DNA of 64,000 bases from Membranipora membranacea (lineage: Eukaryota > Bryozoa > Gymnolaemata > Cheilostomatida > Membraniporidae), in contig OU612073.1 of NCBI GenBank assembly GCA_914767715.1, forward strand, positions 7,626,001 through 7,690,000, given 5' to 3'. The position numbers and the translations under genes are program-made. The notes beneath the pieces are model-generated. The model made no database searches. It saw only the letters and a list, made by a program, of their open reading frames with translations, and was not told the DNA's origin. Shown piece after piece: positions 13,901 to 25,700 of the stretch. Within the stretch, counting starts at the first letter, position 1, and every line of letters begins with the position of its first letter.

Positions 13901-14374
13901 TGTTAATACAATTTTATGGAAGAGTAAGGTTGGTTTTGCAAGTTTTGCAGTTAAGCAAATAAAAACACCCAAAATAAATATTCAAAATACTTATTTCTGT
14001 GCAATGCTTATTTAATATCGATTTAAGGAGGATTTCTGGAATATCAGAGTTTGTTGATAGTTTTGCATCGAGGCTAAAAACGGATATAATCTCGGAAACT
14101 AAATATCGATCTAAGGAGGATTTCTGGAATATCAGAGTTTGTTGATAGTTTTTGCATCGCGGCTGTACCAAAGTCGATACCCAATCGAGTTATATGTTCA
14201 TATAATCTCAAACAAGTAGTTATATTAATATTTGTGCACTATAAGTTTTATAGTTGCTCGTAAATATTTTAGTTCTAAAATATTAGCCACAATTACAAGA
14301 CAGTAATAAACGCCTGCTATAAGTTTCTATAGCCAGGTAAAGCAAGTCATACACAAAATAGGAAGGATATAACA
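13901..14374 (+). repeat. 5' LTR of the Gypsy element
   Basis: Aligns over its length with 18471-18850. It is about 90 bp longer. Most of this is a partial tandem duplication of the block around ATCGATYTAAGGAGGATTTC (at about 14018 and again at about 14105), separated by a short insertion. The remainder is the eight 5' bases missing from the right LTR. Termini TGTT...AACA. A TATATAAT-like U3/R boundary could not be placed reliably. Confidence 0.9.
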
Positions 14375-14378
14375 TTGG

Positions 14379-14393
14379 TGGCAGCAGTGGGAT
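14379..14393 (+). other. Primer-binding site of the Gypsy element
   Basis: TGGCAGCAGTGGGAT, four bases after the 5' LTR, is complementary to a tRNA 3' end terminating in CCA, the usual minus-strand primer for LTR retrotransposons. Which tRNA is not determined. Confidence 0.7.
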
Positions 14394-14429
14394 GTGTAAC
14401 GTTCTACTTCCAGGACAACCCACTACAGA

Positions 14430-15440
14430 ATGGATCAAGCTGATGAACATGAGGTACAGGCCCTCCAGGATGCGGGCGGGGACCAAGAACCAGAAGTACC
14501 GGCTGTTCAGGCACAGGCACCGCCTGTCCAGCCACCCCCTGCCCAAGCACCGCCTGTTCAGGCGGCTGCGCCTGATGCACAAGGATTTCTACAAAACCTT
14601 AATGAGCTGATAAGAGCCACGGTCGCTCAGGCTCAGGCTGGACACCATATACCTGCTGTGAAACTGAAAGTCCCAACGTTCAACGGAAAAGGTGATGTGG
14701 AGCTCTTTCTTACACAGATACAAGAGATTGCTTTGTCCCAGGAGTGGGACGAAGAGACCATTGTTCCGAAAGCAAGAGAAGGCCTATCAGGGCCAGCACA
14801 AGAATGTGGTAGATCGGGGACTTGGCAAGGGATTGTGGATACCCTACGGTTACACTATGGACTCACAGCCACAGAGGCAGAGGCTAAGTTAGCTTCATAT
14901 AGGAGAACACAGGGAGTTTCCTTGGCCGAATTTAGCACTGAAATAAAGAAACTAGTGAACGTAGCCTATGCTGATGCAGAGGAGTCTGTGAGACGGCGGC
15001 TGACTATGGAGAGGTTTAAACTTGGAGTGAACCATTCCGGTGTGCAGGGACACTTGCTGACTAGGCAACCAGAAACACTGGAGGATATGGTTCGGGCAGG
15101 TAATGAGTTCTTGCTAGTCACCAAGAGCTCCATAGCCCAAGGACAACCAAGAGTGCGTGAGGTTGACGATACTAAAGAAGAACAGGTTCGACAGGTGACA
15201 ACAGATGGAGCAGACATTCACACCATTACCAAGGCGGTGGAGGCCCTTACTAAGGAATTGTCAGAACTGAAGAATAAATTGGACAAGTCAGATAGAGGCT
15301 CTCACTCAAAAGGGGGAAGGAGCGGGCGCCCACCACCGAAACAAGATGGTTGCTGGGGATGCAAGCAGACTGGCCATATTAGAAAGGAATGTCCTACCAA
15401 CCCCTGGCCGGCGGGAAACGAAGAGGGTCCACGACAGTAA
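14430..15440 (+). CDS. Gag protein of the Gypsy element
   Basis: A 336-residue open frame. The N terminus is rich in A, P and Q. It is followed by a retrotransposon-gag-like helical region (from about residue 75, LKVPTFNGKGDVELFL) and a single zinc knuckle CWGCKQTGHIRKEC (C-x2-C-x4-H-x4-C) near the C terminus. Role: capsid-like particle and RNA binding. It overlaps the pol frame by about 50 bases, with pol in the -1 frame relative to gag, a common arrangement in this class. The reading frame is intact even though pol is not. Confidence 0.88.
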   Translation: MDQADEHEVQALQDAGGDQEPEVPAVQAQAPPVQPPPAQAPPVQAAAPDAQGFLQNLNELIRATVAQAQAGHHIPAVKLKVPTFNGKGDVELFLTQIQEIALSQEWDEETIVPKAREGLSGPAQECGRSGTWQGIVDTLRLHYGLTATEAEAKLASYRRTQGVSLAEFSTEIKKLVNVAYADAEESVRRRLTMERFKLGVNHSGVQGHLLTRQPETLEDMVRAGNEFLLVTKSSIAQGQPRVREVDDTKEEQVRQVTTDGADIHTITKAVEALTKELSELKNKLDKSDRGSHSKGGRSGRPPPKQDGCWGCKQTGHIRKECPTNPWPAGNEEGPRQ

Positions 15441-18400
15441 GGGAAGGTCACAGTCGTGGACCAAAAAGACCTCCGGAAACCGTTAGGTGGTTGGCCCCAA
15501 AGCATGCGTTGCCCATGCGTGCGCCACCTCGGCCCAAAGAGGTTTGCCTTCAAAATAGATTTACTGTTTTACGTGAGGACACAACAGTATCGGATGAAGA
15601 ACCGTTCCCGCAGCATGAACAAACAAACAAGGAATCTCCTACTAAACGACGGTCTAGAAAAAGGACTATATGCCAGTCAAAGCCCCCGACCAGTACTGAA
15701 GAGGGCCCGGCCGTCGAAGGAGTAGAGGTCACGAAAGATATTCCAAATCCCATCCCTAAAGATGGGCCCCACAGAGACATGATTGGAGTAGCACGGCCCC
15801 TGTCTATAGGAAAGCTCACTGTGGATGATGAGCCAGTCTTTCGTCCACACCATGAGAGTTATTTCATTGGAGGGAAGATAGCCAAACAACAGGTTAAGTT
15901 CCTGGTTGACACTGGATGCACCACTAACTTGTTGTCAAAAGTTGTTTTCGATAGACTGCCCGTTTCTGTTAGAGGGAAGCTACAACAGACAGAAGAGGAT
16001 TATGGGTTAACAGCAGATGGTAGCCCATTGAGATTTTATGGGGAGCTGCGGCTAGAGTGTAGGATGCCCCACTTGGTGTGGAGCAAGACCTTTGTGGTCT
16101 GCAAGCTCAAAGATGATGCTATCTTGGAAATGCCTTTCTTAGTCCAGCAGCAATGTAAGTTATCCTTTGCCGATGCTCATCTGGAGCTCGCAAGTGGTGA
16201 TATTGTCCCATGCCTGGACAACACAGGAGTATCAATGAGCTGCAAAGTGGTAGCGGCATCCCGGGTACAGATCCCTGCTTATGCAGAGCAACTCATCCCT
16301 GCCTTCCTACCGAGGACACAACCCCACACTGGCTACACAGGACTAGTGGAGAGCTCGCGTGAAGGCCCCCCGGTTGCATGCAGTGTGAACATTCCTGATG
16401 AAGGAGGAAGGATCTGGCTGAGGTGTCTGAACCCCTCTGGTACCAAACTTTTGGTACAACCTGGACAAGAGATTGGAAAGTTCACCAGGGTAGATCGCAA
16501 CCAAGTGGTGGGAGCCTGGATAACTGAGGAAGGTGATGGGGCACTGGGCTGTTCAGCGGTAGAGGAGAGGTCGCTGAATCACAAATTCCCCTGTCATCTG
16601 CAACAACTTTTGGAGGAAACCAGGACCGCTTGCCCCTCTGAAGAGCAGCAAGCTCGGATAAAATGTTTACTCAAGCAGTACAGTGAAGTGTTTAGTTCAG
16701 GGGATGATGACCAGGGACACACAACAATGGTAGAGCATGATATCCCTCTGATGCCTGGAGCTAGGCCCGTCCGGCAACCCGCCAGACGGTTGGGCCCAGA
16801 AAAAGAAAAAGAGGTCGAAGCACAAATAGAAGACCTACTCAAGAAAGGTGTAATAGAACCCGGAACAGGAGCCTGGAGTTCACCAGTGGTTCTAGTAAAA
16901 AAGAAAGACAACTCTTGGCGCTTTTGCGTCGACTACCGACGATTAAATGCCGTAACTCAACAAGATGCGTATCCACTTCCTCGGATCGATGAGAGCTTAG
17001 AAGCTTTATCTGGAAGTAAATACTTCAGTACGTTAGACTTGCTATCAGGATATTGGCAGGTACCCCTGAGTAAGGATGCACAGGATAAAGCTGCTTTCAT
17101 AACGAGAGGAGGCTTATGGAAATGGAAGGTTTTACCGTTCGGTCTGACATCGGCTCCAGCCACCTTTCAAAGGTTGATGGAATCTATCTTCCGAGGCTTG
17201 CATTGGAAGACTCTGCTACTCTACCTGGATGATGTCATTGTCATGGGCGAAGACTTTGCCACCCATCTGGAGAGATTGGAGGAGGTATTCTCAAGGCTGT
17301 AATCCGCGGGGCTGAAGCTAAAACCATCAAAATGTTCGTTGTTCCAACATCAAGTGGAGTATTTGGGTCATGTTGTCAGTGCAGAGGGCATCGCCACTGA
17401 CCCTAAGAAGATCGAAGCCATAGAGAGTTGGCCGGAACCAACCCGGGTAGTGGACTTACAGTCATTTCTAGGCCTGGTGGGATACTATCGACAGTACATT
17501 GAGGGGTTTGCAACAATTGCACACCCGTTACATCATCTGACAGGAAAAAGGGTCCCATGGAACTGGACCCAAGAGGCTAGGGATAGCTTCAGTGAGTTAA
17601 AACAGAGGATGATCTCTGCCCCTATACTCGGGTACCCAGACCCGCAACTGAAGTACACGGTGGATACTGACGCAAGCAATTACGGCGTTGGCTCCGTGTT
17701 GTCACAGGAACAGGACGATAGAGAAAAGGTGATTGCTTATTATAGCAAAACATTATCCAATGCGGAGAAGAACTACTGTGTAACTCGCAGAGAGCTGCTA
17801 GCAGTGGTGCGAGCTGTCAAGCATTTTAGGCCCTACCTGTAAGGTCAGCGTTTCAAGGTGCGAACCGACCATGCTTCGCTGATTTGGTTATGTCGACGTG
17901 TGGAACCGACAAGCCAAGTAGCTCGATGGCTCGAACTATTGTCGGAATTCAACTATACGATTGAATACAGGCCAGGAAAGAGGCACGGTAATGCTGATGG
18001 CATGAGTCGCTTACCATGCAGTGAGTGTAAACAGTGTGCTCGCATCCAAAGCAGTGGATCAGGACCTACTCAACAGGAGGTTTTGGATGAATGGGAGGCA
18101 TCAGGCTTCGCATCAGTACATGTCGACCAAGGAGAGGTGGGCCCACTAACTAATGGGGTGGAGGGCCACCAAGAGGAGAGGGTTGCTGCCCTACAGACGG
18201 ACAATGACACAGCCACACTACAAAGACAGTCCCCGGGGGCTGTAGTTCAAATTTATCGTGCCATAGAATCTGGACAACAGATTTCCCAGGCCGAGCTGGG
18301 TGAAGGGGATCAGGAACTGTGTATGTTGGTTAGACTGTGGCCAACTTTGTTCCTGGATGAACAAGGGATCTTACGTACCACGGTGACTAAACCAGGTCGG

Positions 18401-18526
18401 AGTGTACATCCTGCCATTTGCCCACCTTTGATGAGAACAGAGGTTATCTGGCGTTGTCACCAGATGGCTCACAATTTTTATGGAAGAGTAAGGTTTGTTT
18501 TGCCAGTTTTGCAGTTAAGCAAATAA
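15389..18526 (+). pseudogene. Degenerate pol of the Gypsy element (protease, RT, RNase H; integrase deleted)
   Basis: One frame runs through three open segments: 15389-17302, 17303-17842 and 17843-18526. The aspartic protease is marked by VDTGCTTNLLS, RT by FCVDYRRLN, LPFGLTSAP and the catalytic YLDD, and RNase H by TDASNYGVG and a later TDHASL. TAA stops at 17300-17302 (end of RT) and 17840-17842 (in RNase H) interrupt otherwise conserved sequence in the same frame. The integrase ends just after its first zinc-binding histidine region (RCHQMAHN), where the sequence passes into the 3' LTR; translation then ends inside the LTR. The catalytic integrase core is absent. The element cannot move on its own. 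Confidence 0.88.
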
Positions 18527-18850
18527 AAACACCCAAAATAAATATTCAGAATACTTATTTCTGTGCAATGTTTATTTAATATCGATCTAAGGAGGATTTC
18601 TGGAATATCAGAGTTTGTTGATAGTTTTTGGATCGAGGCTGTACCAAAGTCGATACCCAATCGAGTTATATGTTCATATAATCTCAAACAAGTAGTTATA
18701 TTAATATTTGTGCACTATAAGTTTTATAGTTGCTCGTAAATATTTTAGTTCTAAAATATTAGCCACAATTACAAGACAGTAATAAACACCTGCTATAAGT
18801 TTCTATAGCCAGGTAAAGCAAGTCATACACAAAATAGGAAGGATATAACA
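18471..18850 (+). repeat. 3' LTR of the Gypsy element, 5'-truncated
   Basis: Matches the 5' LTR from its ninth base on. The junction with pol falls in a shared ACAATTTT stretch, so the first bases of the LTR and all sequence between the integrase start and the LTR have been lost together. It lacks the internal duplication of the 5' LTR. Confidence 0.9.
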
Positions 18851-20278
18851 ATATGAAACGCAGTAGAATAATTTTTGTGATTGCGAATGTCTCGGAATTA
18901 CGTAGCCAGAAACCAAACAATTGAAAAGGTGTGGTCATGATTATGGTAGAAAGTTCATCCATTCTCCCTGGTTGAACGTTAATGAACCTTGATTACAAAC
19001 AGATGCACATGAACAACCATCTGAGAGCCCTGAGCGTGTTTATTGAGTTAACTTTATTTTGATCAATGGAAACAAAAACCTGTGTTCCTAGACAATACTG
19101 TGTGCCATGAGAATGTTTTGTCTTATATGTAATATATATCTATGATATAGGCGCTGGCTGACCATGTTAGATTTATTTATCAATATGGATAATAAGTAGG
19201 CTATGGCTACAGCAGATCTTCTCAGCTCTTTATTATTTTATTCATTGACCCTCCTCCATACCACTGAATAGATAGTATAGGCAGCCCACTGTATGTATAG
19301 GTAGAATACATAGATACTGCTTAACTTGCTGACTAGATAGGCAGAAGCAGGTTGAATTTTTAGAGGTAGGATAATAGTCTTTGGGTACCCAGGCATAGTT
19401 GAGCTGCAATTTTTTTAAATTGATTTCATTACTATACAAGCAAATCACGATATCTCAAAAAATTTCATCTGCTGGTCCCTTACCCTGTCTTGACAAGCTT
19501 TGTCGGAGGGGTTCCCCTCTCCTTCCAGCAATGCTTGTCAAGAAATGCCACTGTTTGCCATTGTCTTGCAGGATGTGGCACTTTGAAGACTTCTCTTTCA
19601 GAGAGTATACAATAACAGATTCAATAAAATTTAAGAGGTTAACGGTTCCCATAATGCATATCTGGATATGGAATTACCAAAGTATATTGAGGCCAATTAT
19701 AATTTGACTTGAATTTTTTAGGGAAATCCATTTATTATATAACCATGGCCATTAACAATAAGCCGCTGGGTCACAAAGCGATATTAAATTCTGTAAATTT
19801 TCAACTGCACTATCATTGACCCACTGTCAAGGTCTCTTGTCCATAACCAAGGATTTGAGTTTCAAACTGCATATAATTCTAGTGATGAAAATACAATTGC
19901 CGTTACGCAATGCAAGGTGTAATATCGCATCCTACTGTATGCTAATGGTTCCTATGGTATCCTGTTGAGGTTTTATTATCAAACCATAAAACCATAAAGT
20001 TGCATCTTGGGAATGATGTAAAAATTCCTTATTCAGTAGATAAAGGGTAAGTCATAAAGAGATAAAGGGATTCATGCATAAATGATTCAACATTTATGGC
20101 ATTTCAAGTAGTGTAAAAGCCTCTTAACAACTTTAAGCATAGCCTATATCAAACATGACAGTATATTTCAAGCTTGACATGTATGCAGATATTTGCCTTA
20201 CTTGTGCTAAATCTTGATAAGAACCCATTTATGACAGCATTAATGGATTCTGAGGTAACAATAAACAACCCTAGAAAG
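18851..20278. other. Intergenic, no gene seen
   Basis: AT-rich, no supported exon. A short imperfect inverted repeat at about 19481-19543 (TGTCTTGACAAGCTTTGTC against GCAATGCTTGTCAAG) belongs to the same small hairpin family as 34611-34665 and 43030-43085. Confidence 0.45.
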
Positions 20279-21329
20279 TAGTGATGGCAAATTGTCAGAT
20301 TTTGGCGAGACGGGACGAGACCGAGACAGCAAGAAAATTCGGGACGAGACCGGGACGAGACCGAGACATATAACGATGCCGATAAAACATTCTTCAGATA
20401 TCACAATTTAAAAGAATGGTGGATATTCATTCACTATCACTAGTGCAATCAGCTTATAGTACATTTGATTCAAGTTGTAACTTATGATCTATAGCAATAA
20501 GGATCTATGTTGAAACCAAGTTTCATCAAATTCTGTCAAGTATGTATTGAATTATAGAAAGCCACATGCTCGTGCAGATTTCCACTAATTCTTGCAAATT
20601 AAATTTTGTATGAGTATCAGCCTGCCACACATGATTGTCATTGCCCAAATTTATACTCATGATTTATGGGTGAAATCCTACTGTAATCCTCCTCAGCCAA
20701 TCTAAAACATAGGCCTATCTATATTGATAACTAAATAAAATAGTTAAACCAAGGAGAAGCTGTTTCTTCTTGTTTATTATACCAACCAGTCCAGTGATTC
20801 AGCTTCTGGATATGCTTAGGCTCAACTATCTCCTCATATTTATACAATTTGATACCCCATTAGTCATTGTATCCCTTCTCCCTCTTGCCCCAGGTCCAAA
20901 TCAATGAGAAAGCTCCACATTGATCATCCATTCCATCTTTTTAACAGAAGTTGTTTACATAGATATGGCCTTGACTTATCAATCAAAACAGACAGCCAAT
21001 CAATCAAATCTGACAGCCAATCAGATAACATTTCCGTTAAATATTTGCAGCAAAAGCATGACTAATAACTATCATTCCATTATATCATAGTCAGAATACA
21101 AGTGACATCATATAATTACCGTGGTGTAGTGGGTAAGTGCATGGACTGCTGATCACTAGGTCACTGGTTCGAGTCTGGGTGAAGGCAATGTTTTGACCAG
21201 CTACTACCATTTACAATGCAAGTGGTCTCGACCTGTAGTAAGAGTTGTCTGTCTCGACGAGACGAGATACTGTCCCGAGGAGACAAGACTCGCGAGACCG
21301 GGAATTGTCCCGTCTCGTTGCCATCACTA
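20279..21329. mobile_element. hAT-like non-autonomous DNA element with 8-bp target duplication
   Basis: Terminal inverted repeats TAGTGATGGCAA and TTGCCATCACTA are flanked by an exact 8-bp duplication, CTAGAAAG, at 20271-20278 and 21330-21337. Subterminal G/C-rich repeats of GGGACGAGACCGAGAC type lie at the left end, mirrored by GTCTCG motifs at the right. No transposase frame. A tRNA-like head (21118-21190) is embedded near the right end. Confidence 0.88.
21118..21190 (+). mobile_element. tRNA-like segment inside the hAT-like element
   Basis: Contains GTGGTGTAGTGGGTAAGTGC (A-box-like) and GGTTCGAGTCTGG (B-box-like) with tRNA spacing. The arms do not form a good cloverleaf. Likely a SINE head captured by, or inserted into, the surrounding element. 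Confidence 0.55.
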
Positions 21330-21516
21330 CTAGAAAGTGAAAAAATGATTCAAATAACCTGAAAAATACACAACAATTATGCATGGCACAATATATAATG
21401 CTGATATTCAATTCCCCACCGTGTTTTGCAGTTTGTATGCTCCTTTCTATTTCTCGCAACATATCATCATCACCAATTTGCATCAAATGAGAAGACAACG
21501 TCGTATTTTTGTTGAG

Positions 21517-21690
21517 TTGCGACATTTGCGAGGTTAGTGGGTTCGAGCTATTGCGACGTTTAAGAAATTGTGACGTTTGTGGGTTTGCGACGTATTAAAA
21601 ACCCTTCGTTGCGACGTTTTTTGGATTGCGACGTTAGTGGAACGCTAGATTGCGACGTTTTGAGGTTTGCGACGTTTGTGGGTTCAACAC
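21517..21690. repeat. Degenerate tandem TTGCGACGTT repeats
   Basis: About ten irregularly spaced copies of a core TTGCGACGTT/TTTGTGGG unit (for example at about 21519, 21552, 21587, 21610, 21626, 21650 and 21667). CpG content is unusual for this AT-rich region. Sits between the hAT-like element and the foldback element, about 1.1 kb upstream of gene B's start codon. Confidence 0.75.
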
Positions 21691-21727
21691 CCCCCAACAA
21701 TATTGTTATGACCAGCTGGCTTGGTTT

Positions 21728-22540
21728 TTATTATATCTGCTTATAAATGAGAGATGGTTGAATAAACCTGATCATAGTCAATGCAATAATATAACATATG
21801 CGTAAATGAATAGTACTCACTTTGAGATTCAATTGTATGTTTACTCTCCAAAATGATAAGCAGCACACCCTTTCAGCATGAAGTTTGCCGCCTTAATAAA
21901 AGTCAACTATTGAATCATAACACAGAGTAAGGATATACAGAGTGGACACTTCAATGATAGTTATAGTGCCTGCGGTTTTTGATCCACTGGGGGAAAATTG
22001 TGCACAGCTGGATGCCAAAAACTCATTATCTCTATATGTTATAATGGCATTTTTCTTGCAGACATCCCTACCTTTGATGGGCCATAATTCATTCTTTATT
22101 TATCCTAAAGACTGATTTCCAACTTTGTTGGAATGTCCAAGCTTCAAGCTATACACCATAGATAAATACAGAATGAATTATGACCTATCAAAAAGGTGGC
22201 TATGTCTGCATGACAAAACTCCACTGTAACTTATATATATTCTGAAATTGGCAGGTTGCCAGATTGATGAATTTCCCCCAGCGGATAAAAACCCGCAGGC
22301 ACTATAACGATCATTGACGAGTCCTCTCTGTATATCCTTACTCTGTGTTATGATTCAATAGTTGACTTTTATTAAGGCGGCAAACTTCATGCTGAAAGGG
22401 TGTGCTGCTTATCATTTTGGAGAGTAAACATACAATTGAATCTCAAAGTGAGTACTATTCATTTACGCATATGTTATATTATTGCATTGACTATGATCAG
22501 GTTTATTCAACCATCTCTCATTTATAAGCAGATATAATAA
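21728..22540. mobile_element. Large foldback element upstream of gene B
   Basis: Arms of about 270 bp are near-perfect inverted copies: the left arm begins TTATTATATCTGCTTATAAA and the right arm ends with its exact complement. Both contain CACACCCTTTCAGCATGAAG or its complement. The central 270 bp is AT-rich with no coding capacity. High arm identity suggests a recent insertion. It ends about 215 bp before the gene B start codon. Confidence 0.9.
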
Positions 22541-22754
22541 CGTTGACATTACATTTTAGAGTAAATATATGACACATGTGCTTTTCAGTCAGATACTTTT
22601 TGTGTCATACGGTTTTTCGGAATAGGCAGCAACCATTAAAAATAGGTAACGATAATAGCACCTTCACTGAAAGCTCTGGAGAGTCCCGTCTACAAATTCG
22701 CTGGTCGCATTATCATCATTCTTGTTTTACAGAACACTTGGATTCTTGTATCAC

Positions 22755-25700
22755 ATGATGATCATGATGATGAAATCTAGTGCAACACTACTGAGTCTGT
22801 TGCTATACACTGTGATATTGAGTTCTGCTGTCCAATTGGATCCCTTGATAAAAGCGGGAGTAAACTTAAGTACATGTGATTGGGATCAAGAGATGTGCGT
22901 TATGTTTATGGATCGGTATGTCTTAGAACAGAACCAAATCGAGGCATCATTTTATTGTGCTTTGAATGAGACATTCTATGAGAAATGTGTGATTATCGAA
23001 TCACAAGATGGCTACAAATATGCTCAGCCGTGTAGTCCTGACCACCATACACCACAGTTTTACCACAATGAATGCATCGCCAAAGGTGAGTAGTGACTTT
23101 GAAAAGACATTGTCTCTTATTCCTTGGTCTCACCAACTACAAGTAGGGCAGGGAAGTTGGTAGTATATCCCATCCTCCCTGGTTTCTGATACTGGCTAGC
23201 TATCTGTATTTTGAGTTGCTCCTCCTTCTCCTCCATACTTGGTTAAGAGTTGGATCATACTCAGCGCCGTGAGCTTCACAAGTTTGTATCTGATTATCAC
23301 GCACAATCTTGTACCACATAAATCTGATTCCTGATACATAAGCTTTGTTTATTCCAACTATACGTTTTTAGATTACACGATTCAGTTCAAATGGAAGGTA
23401 GTGTTCTATAGGCCAGAAGCAGCTATAGCATAAGTTGTTATGGCACGGACAATATTTGATGGCAGGATACTGATCACGTTTTATACTTCATTGGTGTATG
23501 TTCTGTAAAATTCACTGGGTGTACCCAGTTGTAGTGGTCATATTTAGAAATTAAAAGGTGTTTTGTTTTGGCATTGTATGTATGTGTGGGGAAATAACTC
23601 CTATTCTGTGTAATCTAAGTAATCTAATCATCAGGAAATTCCAGGTTGAAATTGCAATGTGGGATTTTGTTGACATGGCAATTAATTCACCAAGTAAACT
23701 TGGAGAGAAGGCTGCTCGTATCAGACCAGCACAAATTGGAAAATTTCAATGTCAAACTTCTTATGGGACTAATATCAAAGATTATATATACTTGATGGCA
23801 GGATACTTGATGCTAGTATGATATTGTATGGTCTTAAGACCACTGTCTTGGGGCGATTACAAACAACATTTTTGACGTTTCAATTGCCTCTTATGTCATT
23901 TTTTGGCTGGATATCTTTTGCAGAACACATGAGCAAAGAGTTCAATGAGTGCCTCACTTTTCAGAAAGAAACCAAACTGTCAGAGTCTGAAAAACTAAGA
24001 TATGCCAGCTTCGCATACTTTCCTAACATGCTAATGACATGATATGGGGATATGCGGTAGCGCTGTCTCTCATCAACCATCTCATGCAATGATAAAACAT
24101 ATACAATGTAGAACCCAGTACTATAGTCTTGACTTGTGCCAACTGCATCAAACTCTTGACTTCCCACTAATCACATATCGATAGTGTGAATATTTGGGAT
24201 ATGCAGTAGTGCTGCGGCTGACCTCGTCAACTGGGTACACACTTTTTTCCTACATCAAATTTGTCTCACGCTATCATGTTTTGAGCAGTCTTATGTCTAG
24301 GCTGCTTTTTGTCTTGTTCTCGTTGAGATGTAGTGCTGTCGCTGACCACCTTTTAAAATAATGTGATATTATATCTTGTTAAAATCATACATATAGTCGT
24401 GTTTCCTGCTGACCATATTAATCACTTAACATTTCATTTACCTAACCGATTGTGAAGAAAATTGCAGGTATGCTGCCGTGCTGCCGCTGACATGATTGCT
24501 ACAACCGGGTACACTCTCAGTTTTGGATTCAGCACTTTGTTCTACCCTAAATATACCCTTGTTTTAAAATCGTAACATTTCACTTATCATTTGCGATTTT
24601 GAGAAAAATTGCGATATGCTGCCGCGCTGCCGATCTTCTGCTGACATGATTGCTACGACTTGGTACACTAGACCAAGTTTGGTCCATTTGCCTGCATTCT
24701 GAGCTGTGGCTCCCGATCCACTGGTCACGCCGCGGTGTGACCAGTGGATCGGGAGCCACAGCTCGGAATGCAGGCAATTGGATAAAACTTGTTCTAGGTT
24801 ACACCCTATTTCTTTATATTCAGCACGTTGTTCTACCCTTGAAACACCTTTTATTTAAACTCTTAATATTTCACTCATTAAAAGCAATTTTTAGAAGAAA
24901 TGATGATATGCTGCCGCGCTGCCGCTGACACTGACACGATCGCTACAACTGCGTACAACCTTAATTTTGGATTCACCACGGTGTTCCACCCTAGAAACAC
25001 CTTTTATTGAATTCTTGACATTTCACTTATTATATGCAATTTTGAGAAATATTGCGGATATGCTGCTGCAAGACAGTATCATACTAACCTTATAAAGATC
25101 TGACATTATACTTATTGAAAATCTTAAATTTGTCCTGATCTAACATGAGCGGACTTCTGCAAGTTTACTTGGTAAATAAATTGGCAAGTCAACAAAATCC
25201 CCACAATGCAGTTTCAACCTGGAATTCCCTGAAGATTAGATTAGTAAGATTACACCAGGGATTACACAGAATAGGAGTTATGTCCCACACATATAATGCA
25301 AAAACAAAACACCTTTTAATTTCTAAATAAATGACCACTACAACTGGGTAAACCTGGTGAATTTTAGAGAAGAAACATCAATGAAGTATAATATGCGATC
25401 AGTTTCCTGCCATCAAAAATTGTCTGTGCCATTATTTTATAGAGCAGTTACAGCTAGGCTGCTTCTGGCCTAATAGGTTAGTTTGTCCTATGACTTGTAT
25501 TAATAATAATTATTTGGTTTTGGTCTTGCAAAAAGTTGATGAGTTCTGCGTCCTGATCTGGTCCTGCGCAACCAAACATCCATAAGTTTGTTAAAATTGA
25601 GTTTCCATGTTACAAGCATGCTAGCAAGTAACTACTGTCCCTGCTGAAATCTCGAGATCATGCTCCACATCACAGGTATGTTTTACTATAAACCTCTTGG

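Larger units (their letters stand above)
13901..18850 (+). mobile_element. Ty3/Gypsy LTR retrotransposon, internally deleted and degenerate
   Basis: Two LTRs flank gag, protease, reverse transcriptase and RNase H coding sequence. The left LTR starts TGTTAATAC and both end ATATAACA, giving TGTT...AACA termini. A tRNA primer-binding site follows the left LTR. The integrase is missing: coding sequence breaks off just inside its N-terminal zinc-binding region and runs directly into the right LTR. Pol has two in-frame stop codons, so the copy is dead. The five bases flanking each end (ATTAG left, ATATG right) do not match, so a target duplication is not supported. It lies between genes A and B. 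Confidence 0.92.

Noticed and set aside
14283-14610. Additional open frames overlapping the start of gag
   Set aside because: They are out-of-frame shadows of the A/P/Q-rich gag N terminus and of the LTR.
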